Source: Corynebacterium falsenii
Lineage (GTDB): Bacteria; Actinomycetota; Actinomycetes; Mycobacteriales; Mycobacteriaceae
Assembly: GCF_020099275.1 (NCBI RefSeq)
Contig: NZ_CP083646.1
Location: forward strand, 868,001 to 932,000
Length of the DNA: 64,000 nt
Direction: 5' to 3'
Shown one piece after another: positions 40,382 to 48,681 of this stretch. Both the position numbers and the translations under genes were made by a program. Each line of letters starts with the position of its first letter. Within the stretch, counting starts at the first letter, position 1. The notes under the pieces were generated by a model that made no database searches, was not told the DNA's origin, and was given only the letters and a program-made list of their open reading frames with translations.

Positions 40382-42168
40382 CGCCCGCGCCCCGGAAGGT
40401 GCGGTTTGCGGTCGCCGAAGACCTTGAACTGCTCGATGAGCTCGCTGATCTCGCTATCGGCGATGCGGCGCTCGATGGCCCTTTGCACGAAGCCGGGGCC
40501 CACGTTCACGCCCTCGCCGTCGCTCAACCGCGCCGCCGCAGCGAGCAGGGAGCGGATGTCGTAGGTCGAGCCGAACACTTCCGGTACGCCACGATCCACG
40601 TTGAGCAGCGTGTACACGGCTTCCATGGCGGTGCGCACGGAGTATTCCGTGGTGAAGATCGTGTCGCGTGAGCTCTCCGCGAACTGGCCGATGAAGCCGA
40701 AGTTCACGGCTCCCTCCGGCACCACGTCGGGTCGGTCGCCGGCCTTGCGCGGCAGGAAGAACGAGGTCACGTAGGGCATCATCACCGGTACGCACTTGGC
40801 GCTGTTGGCCGCTAGCTCGGGGATGGCCTCCTCGGGAACGCCCAGGTGATACAGCCATTCCTGGGTGATTTCCTCGCCGGTGGATTCCTCGATGGTCTTG
40901 CCCGTGTAGTTGCCCTTCCGGTCGGTGTAGAGCGCGTAGACCCATACGACCAGCTGGTCCTTCGGTTGGTTCTTGAAGTGCGGTTGCCGGTTGACGGTCC
41001 ACGACAGCAGCCAGTTCGAGTCGCGTGCGGTCACGATGCCGCCGGTGACCACTCGTCCGCTGAACGGATCGCGCTTGGCGATGCGCTGAATGTACGGCGG
41101 GATCTTGTCGTCTAGCGTGGTGACCGTGGCGGACTCCCACTTGCTTTCGGGGATGTTGCTACCGAACACGTCTGGGTGGCCGAAGCTGGGGTGTTGCTTC
41201 GCAATCCGACGCCACAAGTCCCACGCAGGTGCAGGCCCATCGAGGAGCGGGGCGGGGGTGTGCTGGTCGCCTTCACCGGAGTTTTCCGTCAAGGAACCGA
41301 TGGTGACCAGCGCAATGTCGTCGTCGCTGAGGTCCACGCCACCTTCCGCGCCGTCCTTGATCCAGTCGATGCGGGTGGCGCGCTTCTGATCGCCGTCGAA
41401 GTCGAACTGTACGTTGGTGACTTCGGTGCCGTATTGGAACTGCACGCCCTGATCCTTGAGCCAGGTGACGAGCGGCAGAACGAGGGACTCGTACTGGTTG
41501 TACTTGGTGAACTTCAGCGCCGAGAAGTCCGGCAGTCCGCCGATGTGGTGGATGAAGCGGTGGAGGTACAGCTTGAACTCCAGGGCGGAGTGCCAGGTTT
41601 CGAAGGCGAACATGGTGCGCCAGTACAGCCAGAAGTTCGATTCGAAGAAGTCGTCTGAGAACACATCGGTGATGCGCTTGCCTTCCATCTCCTCACGAGT
41701 GGCCAGGAAGACCTTGGTCAATTCTTTCTGGGCTTTCTTGGAGAGGGTGAACTTGCCGTCCGTGTGGGCATCCTCGCCGCGGTTGATGGTGGCGCGCTGC
41801 AGTGAGAAGTTGGGGTCGCGCTTGTTGAGCCAGTAGAACTCATCGAGCACGGAGGCACCTTCCTCCTCGAGGGAGGGCACGGAGCGGAAGAGATCCCACA
41901 GGGTTTCGAAGTGGTTTTCCATCTCGCGGCCGCCGCGGATCACGAACCCCTTTTCGGGTTCCTTGATTCCGTCGAGTGCACCGCCGGGGAGTTCAAGTTC
42001 CTCCAGAACGGTGATGTTCTTGGCGGGGACTTGGGCGTCGCGAACAAGAAAGCCTGCGGCGGACAAACCGGCCAGGCCGGAGCCGACGATCCATACGTGC
42101 TTGCGATCGGCGCCTTGGGGCTTGAGGGGGCGTGCGAAGGCTTCGTAGTTTCCGTTGCTGTAGTACAT
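40378..42168 (-). CDS. ohyA: Oleate hydratase (MCRA family)
   Basis: 596 aa. FAD-dependent enzyme adding water to the cis-9 double bond of oleic and related acids to give 10-hydroxy fatty acids. Family features are the FAD-binding HVWIVGSGLAGLSAAGFLV, then ELPGGALDGI, FVIRGGREMENHFETLWDLF, MFAFETWHSALEFKLYLHRF and YVTSFFLPRKAGDRP. Length is normal. It ends the likely operon TetR, 3-hydroxyacyl-CoA dehydrogenase, ohyA (70-bp gap before it), suggesting uptake, detoxification or breakdown of host fatty acids. Confidence 0.95.
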   Translation of the reverse strand: MYYSNGNYEAFARPLKPQGADRKHVWIVGSGLAGLSAAGFLVRDAQVPAKNITVLEELELPGGALDGIKEPEKGFVIRGGREMENHFETLWDLFRSVPSLEEEGASVLDEFYWLNKRDPNFSLQRATINRGEDAHTDGKFTLSKKAQKELTKVFLATREEMEGKRITDVFSDDFFESNFWLYWRTMFAFETWHSALEFKLYLHRFIHHIGGLPDFSALKFTKYNQYESLVLPLVTWLKDQGVQFQYGTEVTNVQFDFDGDQKRATRIDWIKDGAEGGVDLSDDDIALVTIGSLTENSGEGDQHTPAPLLDGPAPAWDLWRRIAKQHPSFGHPDVFGSNIPESKWESATVTTLDDKIPPYIQRIAKRDPFSGRVVTGGIVTARDSNWLLSWTVNRQPHFKNQPKDQLVVWVYALYTDRKGNYTGKTIEESTGEEITQEWLYHLGVPEEAIPELAANSAKCVPVMMPYVTSFFLPRKAGDRPDVVPEGAVNFGFIGQFAESSRDTIFTTEYSVRTAMEAVYTLLNVDRGVPEVFGSTYDIRSLLAAAARLSDGEGVNVGPGFVQRAIERRIADSEISELIEQFKVFGDRKPHLPGRGR

Positions 42169-42238
42169 GATTGGTCCTTATCGAGCCTGTCTAGAGGTTC
42201 CTAACGAGAGGTTCCGGTGAGAGGTTTCGGGGTGGTGA

Positions 42239-43114
42239 TTAGTTCTGGGGGTAGGTGTAGAAACCTTCTCCGCTGGCGCGGCCGAGCTTGCCCTGGTCGA
42301 TGTAGTTGTCCTTGAGCCACTGCGCAAGGCGACGCTCCAGGTCAGTGCCGTTGGCCATGATGTTGTACGGGGTGTGCAAGCCAACGATGTCGAAGATCCG
42401 GAAGGGGCCAAGGGGCGCACCGGTGGCGATACTCCAGACCTTGTCCACGTCGTGCGGCTCCGCGTACCCATCGGCCGCGAGCTCGAGGGCGGCGGTGAGG
42501 AAGGGCACGAGCAGCGAGTTCAGGACGTAGCCGGCCTTCTCCTTGTGCATGGGGATCGGAACGGCGCCGATCTTCGTGGCGAAGTCCACGATGGTGTCGA
42601 ACACCTCGGGGTCGGTCTGCGCGGTGCCCATGATCTCGGCGGTGTTGTGGAGCCACACCTCGTTGGCGAAGTGCAGGGCGAGGAAGCGGTCGGGGCGGCC
42701 GGTGGCATCGGCGATATCGGAGGGCAACAGAGTGGACGAGTTGGTGGCGAAGATGGTGCTGCTCGGCGCCACGTCGTTGAGGTTGCCGAACACCTTCCGC
42801 TTGAGATCGAGGATCTCGGGGATGGCCTCGATGACGAGGTCGGCGTCCTTGGCGGCGTCGGCGAGGTCAGAGCTGTAGCGCAGGCCAGCTAGGGCCTGGT
42901 CGGCTGCCGCCTTGCCGTCGACTCCCTCGGGAGTGGGAGCCTGGGTGGCGTAGACCTCGGCGAGAGCGCCGAAGCGCTTCCGTGCGTCTGCGAGGATGTC
43001 GTCGTTGATGTCGTAGACGGTAACGGCGAATCCGTGAAAGGCTGCCTGGAAGGCAATCTGCGATCCGAGGACTCCAGAGCCGAGGACGGTGACGTTGTGA
43101 ATGGTTTGGGTCAT
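42239..43114 (-). CDS. 3-hydroxyacyl-CoA dehydrogenase
   Basis: 291 aa from ATG 43114 (MTQTIHNV), with GAAGGGTGAG upstream. A GTG three codons earlier lies within that ribosome site. NAD-dependent oxidation of 3-hydroxyacyl-CoA. The Rossmann motif is VTVLGSGVLGSQIAFQAAFHG. Later features are IEAIPEILDLKRKVF, TNSSTLLPSDIA, the catalytic-His region ALHFANEVWLHN, and the C-terminal helical domain with ATGAPLGPFRIFDIVGLHT. It sits between a TetR regulator and oleate hydratase, fitting fatty-acid metabolism. Confidence 0.92.
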   Translation of the reverse strand: MTQTIHNVTVLGSGVLGSQIAFQAAFHGFAVTVYDINDDILADARKRFGALAEVYATQAPTPEGVDGKAAADQALAGLRYSSDLADAAKDADLVIEAIPEILDLKRKVFGNLNDVAPSSTIFATNSSTLLPSDIADATGRPDRFLALHFANEVWLHNTAEIMGTAQTDPEVFDTIVDFATKIGAVPIPMHKEKAGYVLNSLLVPFLTAALELAADGYAEPHDVDKVWSIATGAPLGPFRIFDIVGLHTPYNIMANGTDLERRLAQWLKDNYIDQGKLGRASGEGFYTYPQN

Positions 43115-43154
43115 TGTTCTCACCCTTCTGATGGGGTCTTATGAGGTGTTGGTG

Positions 43155-43877
43155 TTATGACGTGCTCGTCGAACCGGGGAGGTAGGCCGCGGTGGTCTCG
43201 AGTCCTCGGACGATGATGTCTATTTGGCGGATGACGGTTGCCTCATCCGCGTCTGCGAAGCGAACGTTCTCATCGATGGTGTGCTCGGGCATAGCTACGG
43301 AGAACTGAACCGCCGCCCACACCGCGCGAGCTGCCGATCGGACAGTGTCGGCGAGGGGCTGTGGGGCGTCATCCACGGAGGCCGCTGTGCTGCCGAGGCC
43401 GCGCAGGAGGATCCGTGCGATGCTGCGCTCGAGCTGGCTCACAAGCTCGATGCCCTGCAGGCGGTAGCGATCATTGCTGTCGCTGAACAGCAGCTCGCGG
43501 TGATACCGCAAGAGGTTGGCACGATCGCTTCCGTGGCAGAGCTCGAGGAGGGGGCGAAGCAGGGCATGCAGGGCGTCCACCGTTGTGGCCGGTGGCTGAT
43601 CGCCGTCCAGTTGCTGTTCGCCGGCCGTGATGGCATCGGCAAACACCGAGTTGTAGGCCAGGAGGAACAGCTCATTTTTCGTCGCGGCGTAGTTGAAGAC
43701 AGTGCCAATGGAGACGTCTGCGGAGTCCGCGATCTGTTGCGTGGTCACTGCGTCTGCATCGTGTCCCACGAAGAGGCTGACGGCCGCGTCGTACACCGCT
43801 TGGCGGGTGAGTTCGCGTTTCCGCTCGCGCCGACCCAGTGAGCTAACGGGTGAGCTGCTGTGCTTGATGGCCCTCAT
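43155..43877 (-). CDS. TetR-family transcriptional regulator
   Basis: 240 aa. AAAGGAG stands about 8 nt before the ATG. The N-terminal helix-turn-helix is VTTQQIADSADVSIGTVFNY, preceded by RKRELTRQAVYDAAVSLFV. The ligand domain is unassigned. First gene of the operon with 3-hydroxyacyl-CoA dehydrogenase and oleate hydratase, and the palindrome at 43893-43920 lies just upstream. It is therefore probably an autoregulated repressor responding to a fatty acid or acyl-CoA. The ligand is inferred. Confidence 0.9.
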   Translation of the reverse strand: MRAIKHSSSPVSSLGRRERKRELTRQAVYDAAVSLFVGHDADAVTTQQIADSADVSIGTVFNYAATKNELFLLAYNSVFADAITAGEQQLDGDQPPATTVDALHALLRPLLELCHGSDRANLLRYHRELLFSDSNDRYRLQGIELVSQLERSIARILLRGLGSTAASVDDAPQPLADTVRSAARAVWAAVQFSVAMPEHTIDENVRFADADEATVIRQIDIIVRGLETTAAYLPGSTSTS

Positions 43878-43892
43878 GTGAGCACTCCTTTC

Positions 43893-43920
43893 TGAGTACG
43901 CTCAATTATGAGTGTACTCA
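43893..43920. promoter_or_regulatory. Operator of the TetR/oleate-hydratase operon
   Basis: TGAGTACGCTCA, a 4-bp centre ATTA, then TGAGTGTACTCA: a 12-bp inverted repeat with one mismatch. It stands 15 bp before the tetR start codon, the place and size expected for a TetR-family operator. Confidence 0.75.
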
Positions 43921-43970
43921 AGTTTTAGTATTTAGCCAGTCGAGAGAGGTGGTTTTGTGCTGTGCGCACG

Positions 43971-44008
43971 AAAAAATCCTCCGCCCGGCCTGTGGCTGGG
44001 CGGAGGAT
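43971..44008 (-). terminator. Intrinsic terminator after the GNAT gene
   Basis: A stem of ATCCTCCGCCC with GGGCGGAGGAT (43976-43986 and 43998-44008), 11-nt loop, followed on the minus strand by TTTTTT-type sequence (43971-43976). It ends the GNAT transcript. Confidence 0.9.
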
Positions 44009-44053
44009 GATGCGCGGGGAAGCGCTCGAGGATGCCGAAGGCGTTCGAGGACG

Positions 44054-44563
44054 CTAGAAGGTGTACAGCATCACGGCAAAGGTGTCCGTGTGGTCGGCGG
44101 ATTCGCCGTGGTGTTCAAAGCCGATCTTCTCGTAGAGGTGGAGAGCACGCTTGTTTCCGTGCGCCACACACAGGCTCACACCGGGGCGACCGTCTTCGCG
44201 GGCTTGCTCCAGCGTTGTCGTCATGAGCTTGCGGCCGAGACCCTTGCCGGTGTTTCCGGGTGCGATGGCCAGGGCGATCTCGGGGTACTCCTCGGAAATG
44301 AACCCGGTGCCAGGGCGATCCTTCGTGAAGGTTCGAAGCCATGCAGCACCGATGGGGTTGCCGTTATCCTCGACGATGACACCTCCCTGATCTTCCGACC
44401 ACTCCTGCACGTAGAGCTGGTCGTCTTCGTCGAAGAATTCCGAGAGAGTCTTGTTCGGGTCACCCCAGGTTTCGGCTTCCCGGTGCATAGCGTGAATGAA
44501 ATCCCGGTCAGAATCCTGGGCGCGACGGAACGTGAGCGATGAATCAGCAGAGTTTTCAGACAT
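44054..44563 (-). CDS. GNAT-family N-acetyltransferase
   Basis: 169 aa. Acetyl-CoA-dependent acyltransferase fold. FISEEYPEIALAIAPGNTGKGLGRKLM contains the pyrophosphate-binding Q/RxxGxG/A-like loop (NTGKGLGRKL), and VAHGNKRALHLYEKIGFEHHG is the motif B region that closes GNAT domains. Substrate unknown. Monocistronic, ended by the terminator at 43971-44008. Confidence 0.88.
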   Translation of the reverse strand: MSENSADSSLTFRRAQDSDRDFIHAMHREAETWGDPNKTLSEFFDEDDQLYVQEWSEDQGGVIVEDNGNPIGAAWLRTFTKDRPGTGFISEEYPEIALAIAPGNTGKGLGRKLMTTTLEQAREDGRPGVSLCVAHGNKRALHLYEKIGFEHHGESADHTDTFAVMLYTF

Positions 44564-44648
44564 AAGCTCTAAGGCTAGCGAAGATGTGCAGCCCGTGCCG
44601 GAGCTGGGGCCTGAGCCTAAACTCAGAGCTCAGACTCAGAACCTAGAC

Positions 44649-45377
44649 CTAGTAGATGTAGACCTCGTCGCCGACCTGAAGCTGATCGAAGAATGCAGCG
44701 GCATCCTTCTGCGACAGGTGGATGCAGCCGGCGGACTCCACGTTCACGTCACCCTGGTGGAAGGCGTGGCCCTGGTTGGTGAAGTACACGGAGTACGGCA
44801 TCGGAGCGTCATTGAACTCGTGGGACACCTCGTCCTTGACCTTGCGGGTCACGTAGAACTTGCCCTTCGGGGTCTCCTCACCCTGGCGACCGGAGGAGAT
44901 CTTCACCGGTCCGTAGGTGGTCTGACCGTTGGTCTGCAGCCATGCGTCGCGACCCTCGAGGTTCACGCATGCGTGAGCCGATGCCGGGCAGGGAGTGGTG
45001 CGCTCGGTCGGTGCAGGGTTCTTGGCTGCGGCGGCAGCGGCAGCGCGAGCCTGCTCGCGGGCGGCCAGTGCGCCGGGAGCCAGGAAGTTCACGGCGTTAT
45101 CAACGTTTTGGTTGATGGGCTCGCGGATCTCGCCGGGAAGCGGAGCGGTTTGCGCGTGGATGTTGTCACGCGCGCCCAGCACGGCGTCATTGGCAGCCTT
45201 GTTGATGTCCTGCTGAGTCGGGGCTTGCGGAGCAGTCGGCGCGCCAGGAATCTGGGGAAGCTGAGGCATGGAGGACTGTGCGGAGGCAACTCCCGTGCCG
45301 AGAGAGGCAACCATCACGGTTGCGGCACCGATGCCCATGAGGCGGCGGCGCAGGTTCTTAGGTTGGTCAGACTTCAT
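44649..45377 (-). CDS. L,D-transpeptidase (YkuD domain), exported
   Basis: 242 aa. The signal peptide ends near GVASAQS. After a Pro/Gln/Ala-rich region the YkuD catalytic domain starts near residue 135 (VNLEGRDAWLQTNG). The active-site block is HAFHQGDVNVESAGCIHLS with the catalytic Cys in the SxGCIHL motif and the conserved upstream His. A TPKGKFYVTRKV segment also fits. It would form 3-3 cross-links in peptidoglycan or attach proteins to it. Small for actinobacterial Ldt proteins and lacking a separate Ig-like domain that I can see. Confidence 0.92.
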   Translation of the reverse strand: MKSDQPKNLRRRLMGIGAATVMVASLGTGVASAQSSMPQLPQIPGAPTAPQAPTQQDINKAANDAVLGARDNIHAQTAPLPGEIREPINQNVDNAVNFLAPGALAAREQARAAAAAAAKNPAPTERTTPCPASAHACVNLEGRDAWLQTNGQTTYGPVKISSGRQGEETPKGKFYVTRKVKDEVSHEFNDAPMPYSVYFTNQGHAFHQGDVNVESAGCIHLSQKDAAAFFDQLQVGDEVYIY

Positions 45378-45580
45378 GAATAAGGACTTTACGCCTACCT
45401 ACCCCTGTCAATGCAAGGGAACGCACAGAAAATTCTCGCATTGACCCATCAACGCAATCGAGCGTCTACCGGCGCAAACGAGGTTGGCGCGTACAAGAAA
45501 TTCATCCTCGCTTCACAGGAAACGTACAGTGGATAGAGAGAGATAGATCATTACTGAGTACCACAATAAGGAGCATGACC

Positions 45581-46282
45581 ATGCCGAATGCCCAGCCAAC
45601 CAAGGTGCTCGTCGTTGACGATGAGGCGAACATCTCCGACCTGTTAAAAGTCAGCCTAAAGTTTCAGGGATTCGACGTTGAGACCGCAGACAACGGACAG
45701 GACGCGCTCGCCCTGGCGGATTCCTACCAGCCCGATGCGTTTATTCTCGACGTCATGATGCCGTCCATGGATGGCTTTACCCTTCTGAGCAAGCTCCGCG
45801 CTGCCGGACACGATGCGCCCGTGCTCTTCCTTACCGCCAAAGATGGTGTGGAAGACCGCATCCACGGACTCACCATCGGTGCCGATGATTACGTGACCAA
45901 GCCCTTCAGCCTTGAAGAGGTCATTACCCGGCTGCGCGTCATCCTGCGCCGGGTCGCCCCCGATGAGGACAAGGAATCGAGCCTCATCACGTACGAGGAC
46001 ATCACCTTGGATGACGATATGCACGAAGTCACCAAGGGTGGGGAAGTAGTCGACCTTTCCCCCACAGAGTTCAAGCTGCTGCGTTACCTCATGGTCAACG
46101 CGGAGGTTGTGCTCAGCAAGTCCAAGATCCTCGACCACGTGTGGAACTACGATTTCGGTGGCGATGGAAACGTCGTGGAATCCTATGTGTCTTACCTGCG
46201 TCGCAAGATCGATACCCAAGAACCACGTCTGATCCACACCGTCCGTGGTGTCGGCTACGTCCTCCGGAAGCCTCGTGCCTAA
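45581..46282 (+). CDS. phoP: PhoP-like OmpR-family response regulator
   Basis: 233 aa from the second ATG (45581), which lies 7 nt after AAGGAG. The first ATG at 45575 is too close to it. The receiver domain has the acidic pair in VVDDEAN, the phospho-acceptor Asp in AFILDVMMPSMDG and the Lys in DDYVTKPFSLEE. The winged-helix domain ends SYVSYLRRKIDTQEPRLIHT. Similarity by eye to mycobacterial PhoP is strong throughout. The C. glutamicum counterpart is called PhoR, so naming differs between genera. The cognate kinase gene follows with an 8-nt overlap. Confidence 0.9.
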   Translation: MPNAQPTKVLVVDDEANISDLLKVSLKFQGFDVETADNGQDALALADSYQPDAFILDVMMPSMDGFTLLSKLRAAGHDAPVLFLTAKDGVEDRIHGLTIGADDYVTKPFSLEEVITRLRVILRRVAPDEDKESSLITYEDITLDDDMHEVTKGGEVVDLSPTEFKLLRYLMVNAEVVLSKSKILDHVWNYDFGGDGNVVESYVSYLRRKIDTQEPRLIHTVRGVGYVLRKPRA

Positions 46283-47936
46283 AGCAAAGATGCCGAAGAT
46301 CCCGTGGCCCATGGGAGATGGGTCAGGCCAGCCCTCGCAGAACCCGCAAAATCCGCAGGGCCAGCCAGGGCAAGCACAACCCGCAGGCCCGGCCCCAGCG
46401 CAGCCCCCAGGTGGCACGAAGGGCAACTACCCCGGCCACTTCCTGTCGCACTACCCGCTGCGGGCCTCGCTGGTCGTTGTGATCACGGTCCTCGTGGCTC
46501 TCGGCCTGACAGCCTCGGGCGCGATCGTGACCGGAACCCTCCAGAGGTTCCTCATCGACCGCGTGGATGAGCAGCTCAACGCCGCCACCAACGGCTGGGC
46601 TCACTACTCCGGCGGCTCGACCACCCCGGGAACGTCGGGCTCCGGCGGCCTCGGCGATCTCGGCAGTTACCCCGGAGACACCGGCGTGACCCGTCCGCCA
46701 TCGGACTTCTACGTGCTCGTCGTTGACAAATCCGTGGCCTACGAGCACTTCAACTCGGTCAACGAGTCCAAGCCGGAGGTCCGCGGCCTCGAGACCCCCA
46801 CCGGTCCCGTGACGGTTCCCGCGCGCCCAGGTTCTGCCGATGACACCCCGTGGCGCGCCGCCAGCGTGCGCAACGACAACGGCACGGTCACCATCGTTGC
46901 CCTGCCGCTCGAGGATGAAGAGCACATCATCTCCCGGTTGGTGTTGCTGCAGGTCATTATCGGGCTCATGGTCCTAGCCGCGCTCATCGTGGCCAGCATG
47001 TACCTGGTGCGCCGAGCCCTGCGCCCGCTAAACGAAGTGGAAATCACCGCCTCGAAGATCGCCCGCGGCGAGCTCAGCCAGCGTGTCCCCAACTGGGCCC
47101 CGAACACCGAGGTCGGCAGGCTTTCCCAGGCGCTCAACCGCATGCTCTCTCAGATCCAGGGCGCGTTCATGGCCGTGGGAGCCTCCGAGCAAGCGGCTCG
47201 CAAGTCGGAGGCCTCCATGCGCCGGTTCATCGGCGACGCCTCGCACGAGCTGCGCACCCCGTTGACCTCTGTGCGCGGCTACGCGGAGCTCTACCAGTCC
47301 GGCGCCACCGACGATGCTCCCATGGTCATCGAGAAGATCAGCGAGGAAGCCGGCCGCATGAGCCTTCTCGTCGAAGATCTCCTCGCGCTGGTCCGCATGG
47401 ACGAAGGCCGACCGCTCGACAAGCAACGGGTGGACATGCTCGAGCTTGTGCTGGAATCCGCCGATTCCGCCCGCGCTGGTTTCCCCGGCCGGTCCATCAC
47501 CGTGCAGAACGAATCGGGAGCCATCCCCGTGGTGATCGGAGACGTCAACCGCCTCCACCAGGTCATCGGCAACCTCATCACCAACGCCATGCGCCACGGT
47601 GGCGACGATGCAGCAGCCACGATCACGCTACGCACCGAAAACCAGCGTGTCCTCGTGGATGTGTCCGACAACGGCAAGGGCATCCCCGCCAGCGACCTTC
47701 CCCACCTGTTTGAGCGCTTCTACCGGGCGGATGAATCCCGCTCGCGCGCCTCCGGCGGCTCGGGGCTGGGACTATCGATCGTCAAGGGGCTCGTGGAAGC
47801 ACACGGTGGCACCATCAGTGTGGAAAGCACCGTGGGGGAGGGAACCGTGTTCCACATCAATCTCCCCGCTGCTCCTGATGACTCTCCAGGTGACGTGCTG
47901 GGTGACGCTCCGGAGGATGCTCCAACGCGTACTTAA
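46275..47936 (+). CDS. Sensor histidine kinase paired with the PhoP-like regulator
   Basis: 553 aa from GTG 46275; ATG 46290 is the alternative. A Pro/Gln/Gly-rich cytoplasmic N-terminus comes first, then a membrane helix (SLVVVITVLVALGLTASGAI), an extracellular region of ~130 residues, and a second helix (LMVLAALIVASMYLV). HAMP, the phospho-acceptor His in FIGDASHELRTPLTSVRGY, N-box NLITNAMRHGG, G1 DNGKGIPASDL and G2 GGSGLGLSIVKG follow. It would be PhoR (mycobacteria) or PhoS (C. glutamicum). Its 3' end overlaps the convergent hydrolase gene by 80 bp. Confidence 0.92.
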   Translation: MPKAKMPKIPWPMGDGSGQPSQNPQNPQGQPGQAQPAGPAPAQPPGGTKGNYPGHFLSHYPLRASLVVVITVLVALGLTASGAIVTGTLQRFLIDRVDEQLNAATNGWAHYSGGSTTPGTSGSGGLGDLGSYPGDTGVTRPPSDFYVLVVDKSVAYEHFNSVNESKPEVRGLETPTGPVTVPARPGSADDTPWRAASVRNDNGTVTIVALPLEDEEHIISRLVLLQVIIGLMVLAALIVASMYLVRRALRPLNEVEITASKIARGELSQRVPNWAPNTEVGRLSQALNRMLSQIQGAFMAVGASEQAARKSEASMRRFIGDASHELRTPLTSVRGYAELYQSGATDDAPMVIEKISEEAGRMSLLVEDLLALVRMDEGRPLDKQRVDMLELVLESADSARAGFPGRSITVQNESGAIPVVIGDVNRLHQVIGNLITNAMRHGGDDAAATITLRTENQRVLVDVSDNGKGIPASDLPHLFERFYRADESRSRASGGSGLGLSIVKGLVEAHGGTISVESTVGEGTVFHINLPAAPDDSPGDVLGDAPEDAPTRT

Positions 47937-48681
47937 CCAACCTCGCGACCTTCTCGTTGCGCGTGAGCATGTTGTGCGCGACCGTGAGATCCGGGTAGTA
48001 GTCCTGCACCAACACCAGCCGCAGCGGGCCCGGATGTGGCGGCGTGCCGGTCAGATCACTGTGATCCGCCAGGGCAAACGCCGCCTCCAGCGGCACCATG
48101 CGGTCGTATTTCGTGGCAATCGCCGTGATGGGCACCATGCACGTTCCCGTCTGCGACAACACCTCCGTCAGCTCCGGGGACCCCGCAATCTGCTGGGCAA
48201 ACGCCGGGCCCGCCAGCCGATCCACCACGCGGTTGAACATCTCCGCCTGCGGGCGGCCGGACCACGGCATGCGCACGCCACGGAAGTCCGCCCCCAACCC
48301 CACGATGTGCCGCACCAAGTGCCCCGCCCGCGGCCGGGAGGCCACCGCCAGTGACTGCAGCCCGCCCTGCGAGTGCGCCACGAGGTCGAAAGAATCAAAC
48401 CCCGTGGCCTCGTGCAGTTCAACGAGATGTTCCTCGATCTCCTCCAGGGACTCCTTCAGGGCGGTCGTCCCGGCGTCACCATAGGAAACGCTGAAGACGC
48501 GCCGGGTTCGGGCGTCGAATGTGGTGCGAAGGAAAGGGACGAGGCGGTTAAAGTTTCCGCGCCCCCCGACCGTGCCGTGGACGACAACCACCGGCGTGGG
48601 CTCGGATGGGGTGCGCCGATAGATCGGCGATTCCTCCCAATGGCCCAGGTCAGGAACGTAGGAAAAGATCGAGCGCCTCAC
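47857..48681 (-). CDS. Alpha/beta hydrolase, lipase-like
   Basis: 274 aa. VVVVHGTVGGRGNF carries the HG oxyanion motif and FDLVAHSQGGLQSLA the nucleophile Ser. Asp and His of the triad are probably in ITAIATKYDRMVPLEAAF and YPDLTVAHNMLTRNE. Class 2-like lipase or esterase. The start overlaps the stop of the preceding, related hydrolase by 4 nt. The last 80 bp lie opposite the 3' end of the sensor kinase gene. No signal peptide seen. Substrate unknown. Confidence 0.87.
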   Translation of the reverse strand: MRRSIFSYVPDLGHWEESPIYRRTPSEPTPVVVVHGTVGGRGNFNRLVPFLRTTFDARTRRVFSVSYGDAGTTALKESLEEIEEHLVELHEATGFDSFDLVAHSQGGLQSLAVASRPRAGHLVRHIVGLGADFRGVRMPWSGRPQAEMFNRVVDRLAGPAFAQQIAGSPELTEVLSQTGTCMVPITAIATKYDRMVPLEAAFALADHSDLTGTPPHPGPLRLVLVQDYYPDLTVAHNMLTRNEKVARLVKYALEHPPERHPARHLESHQEQRGD

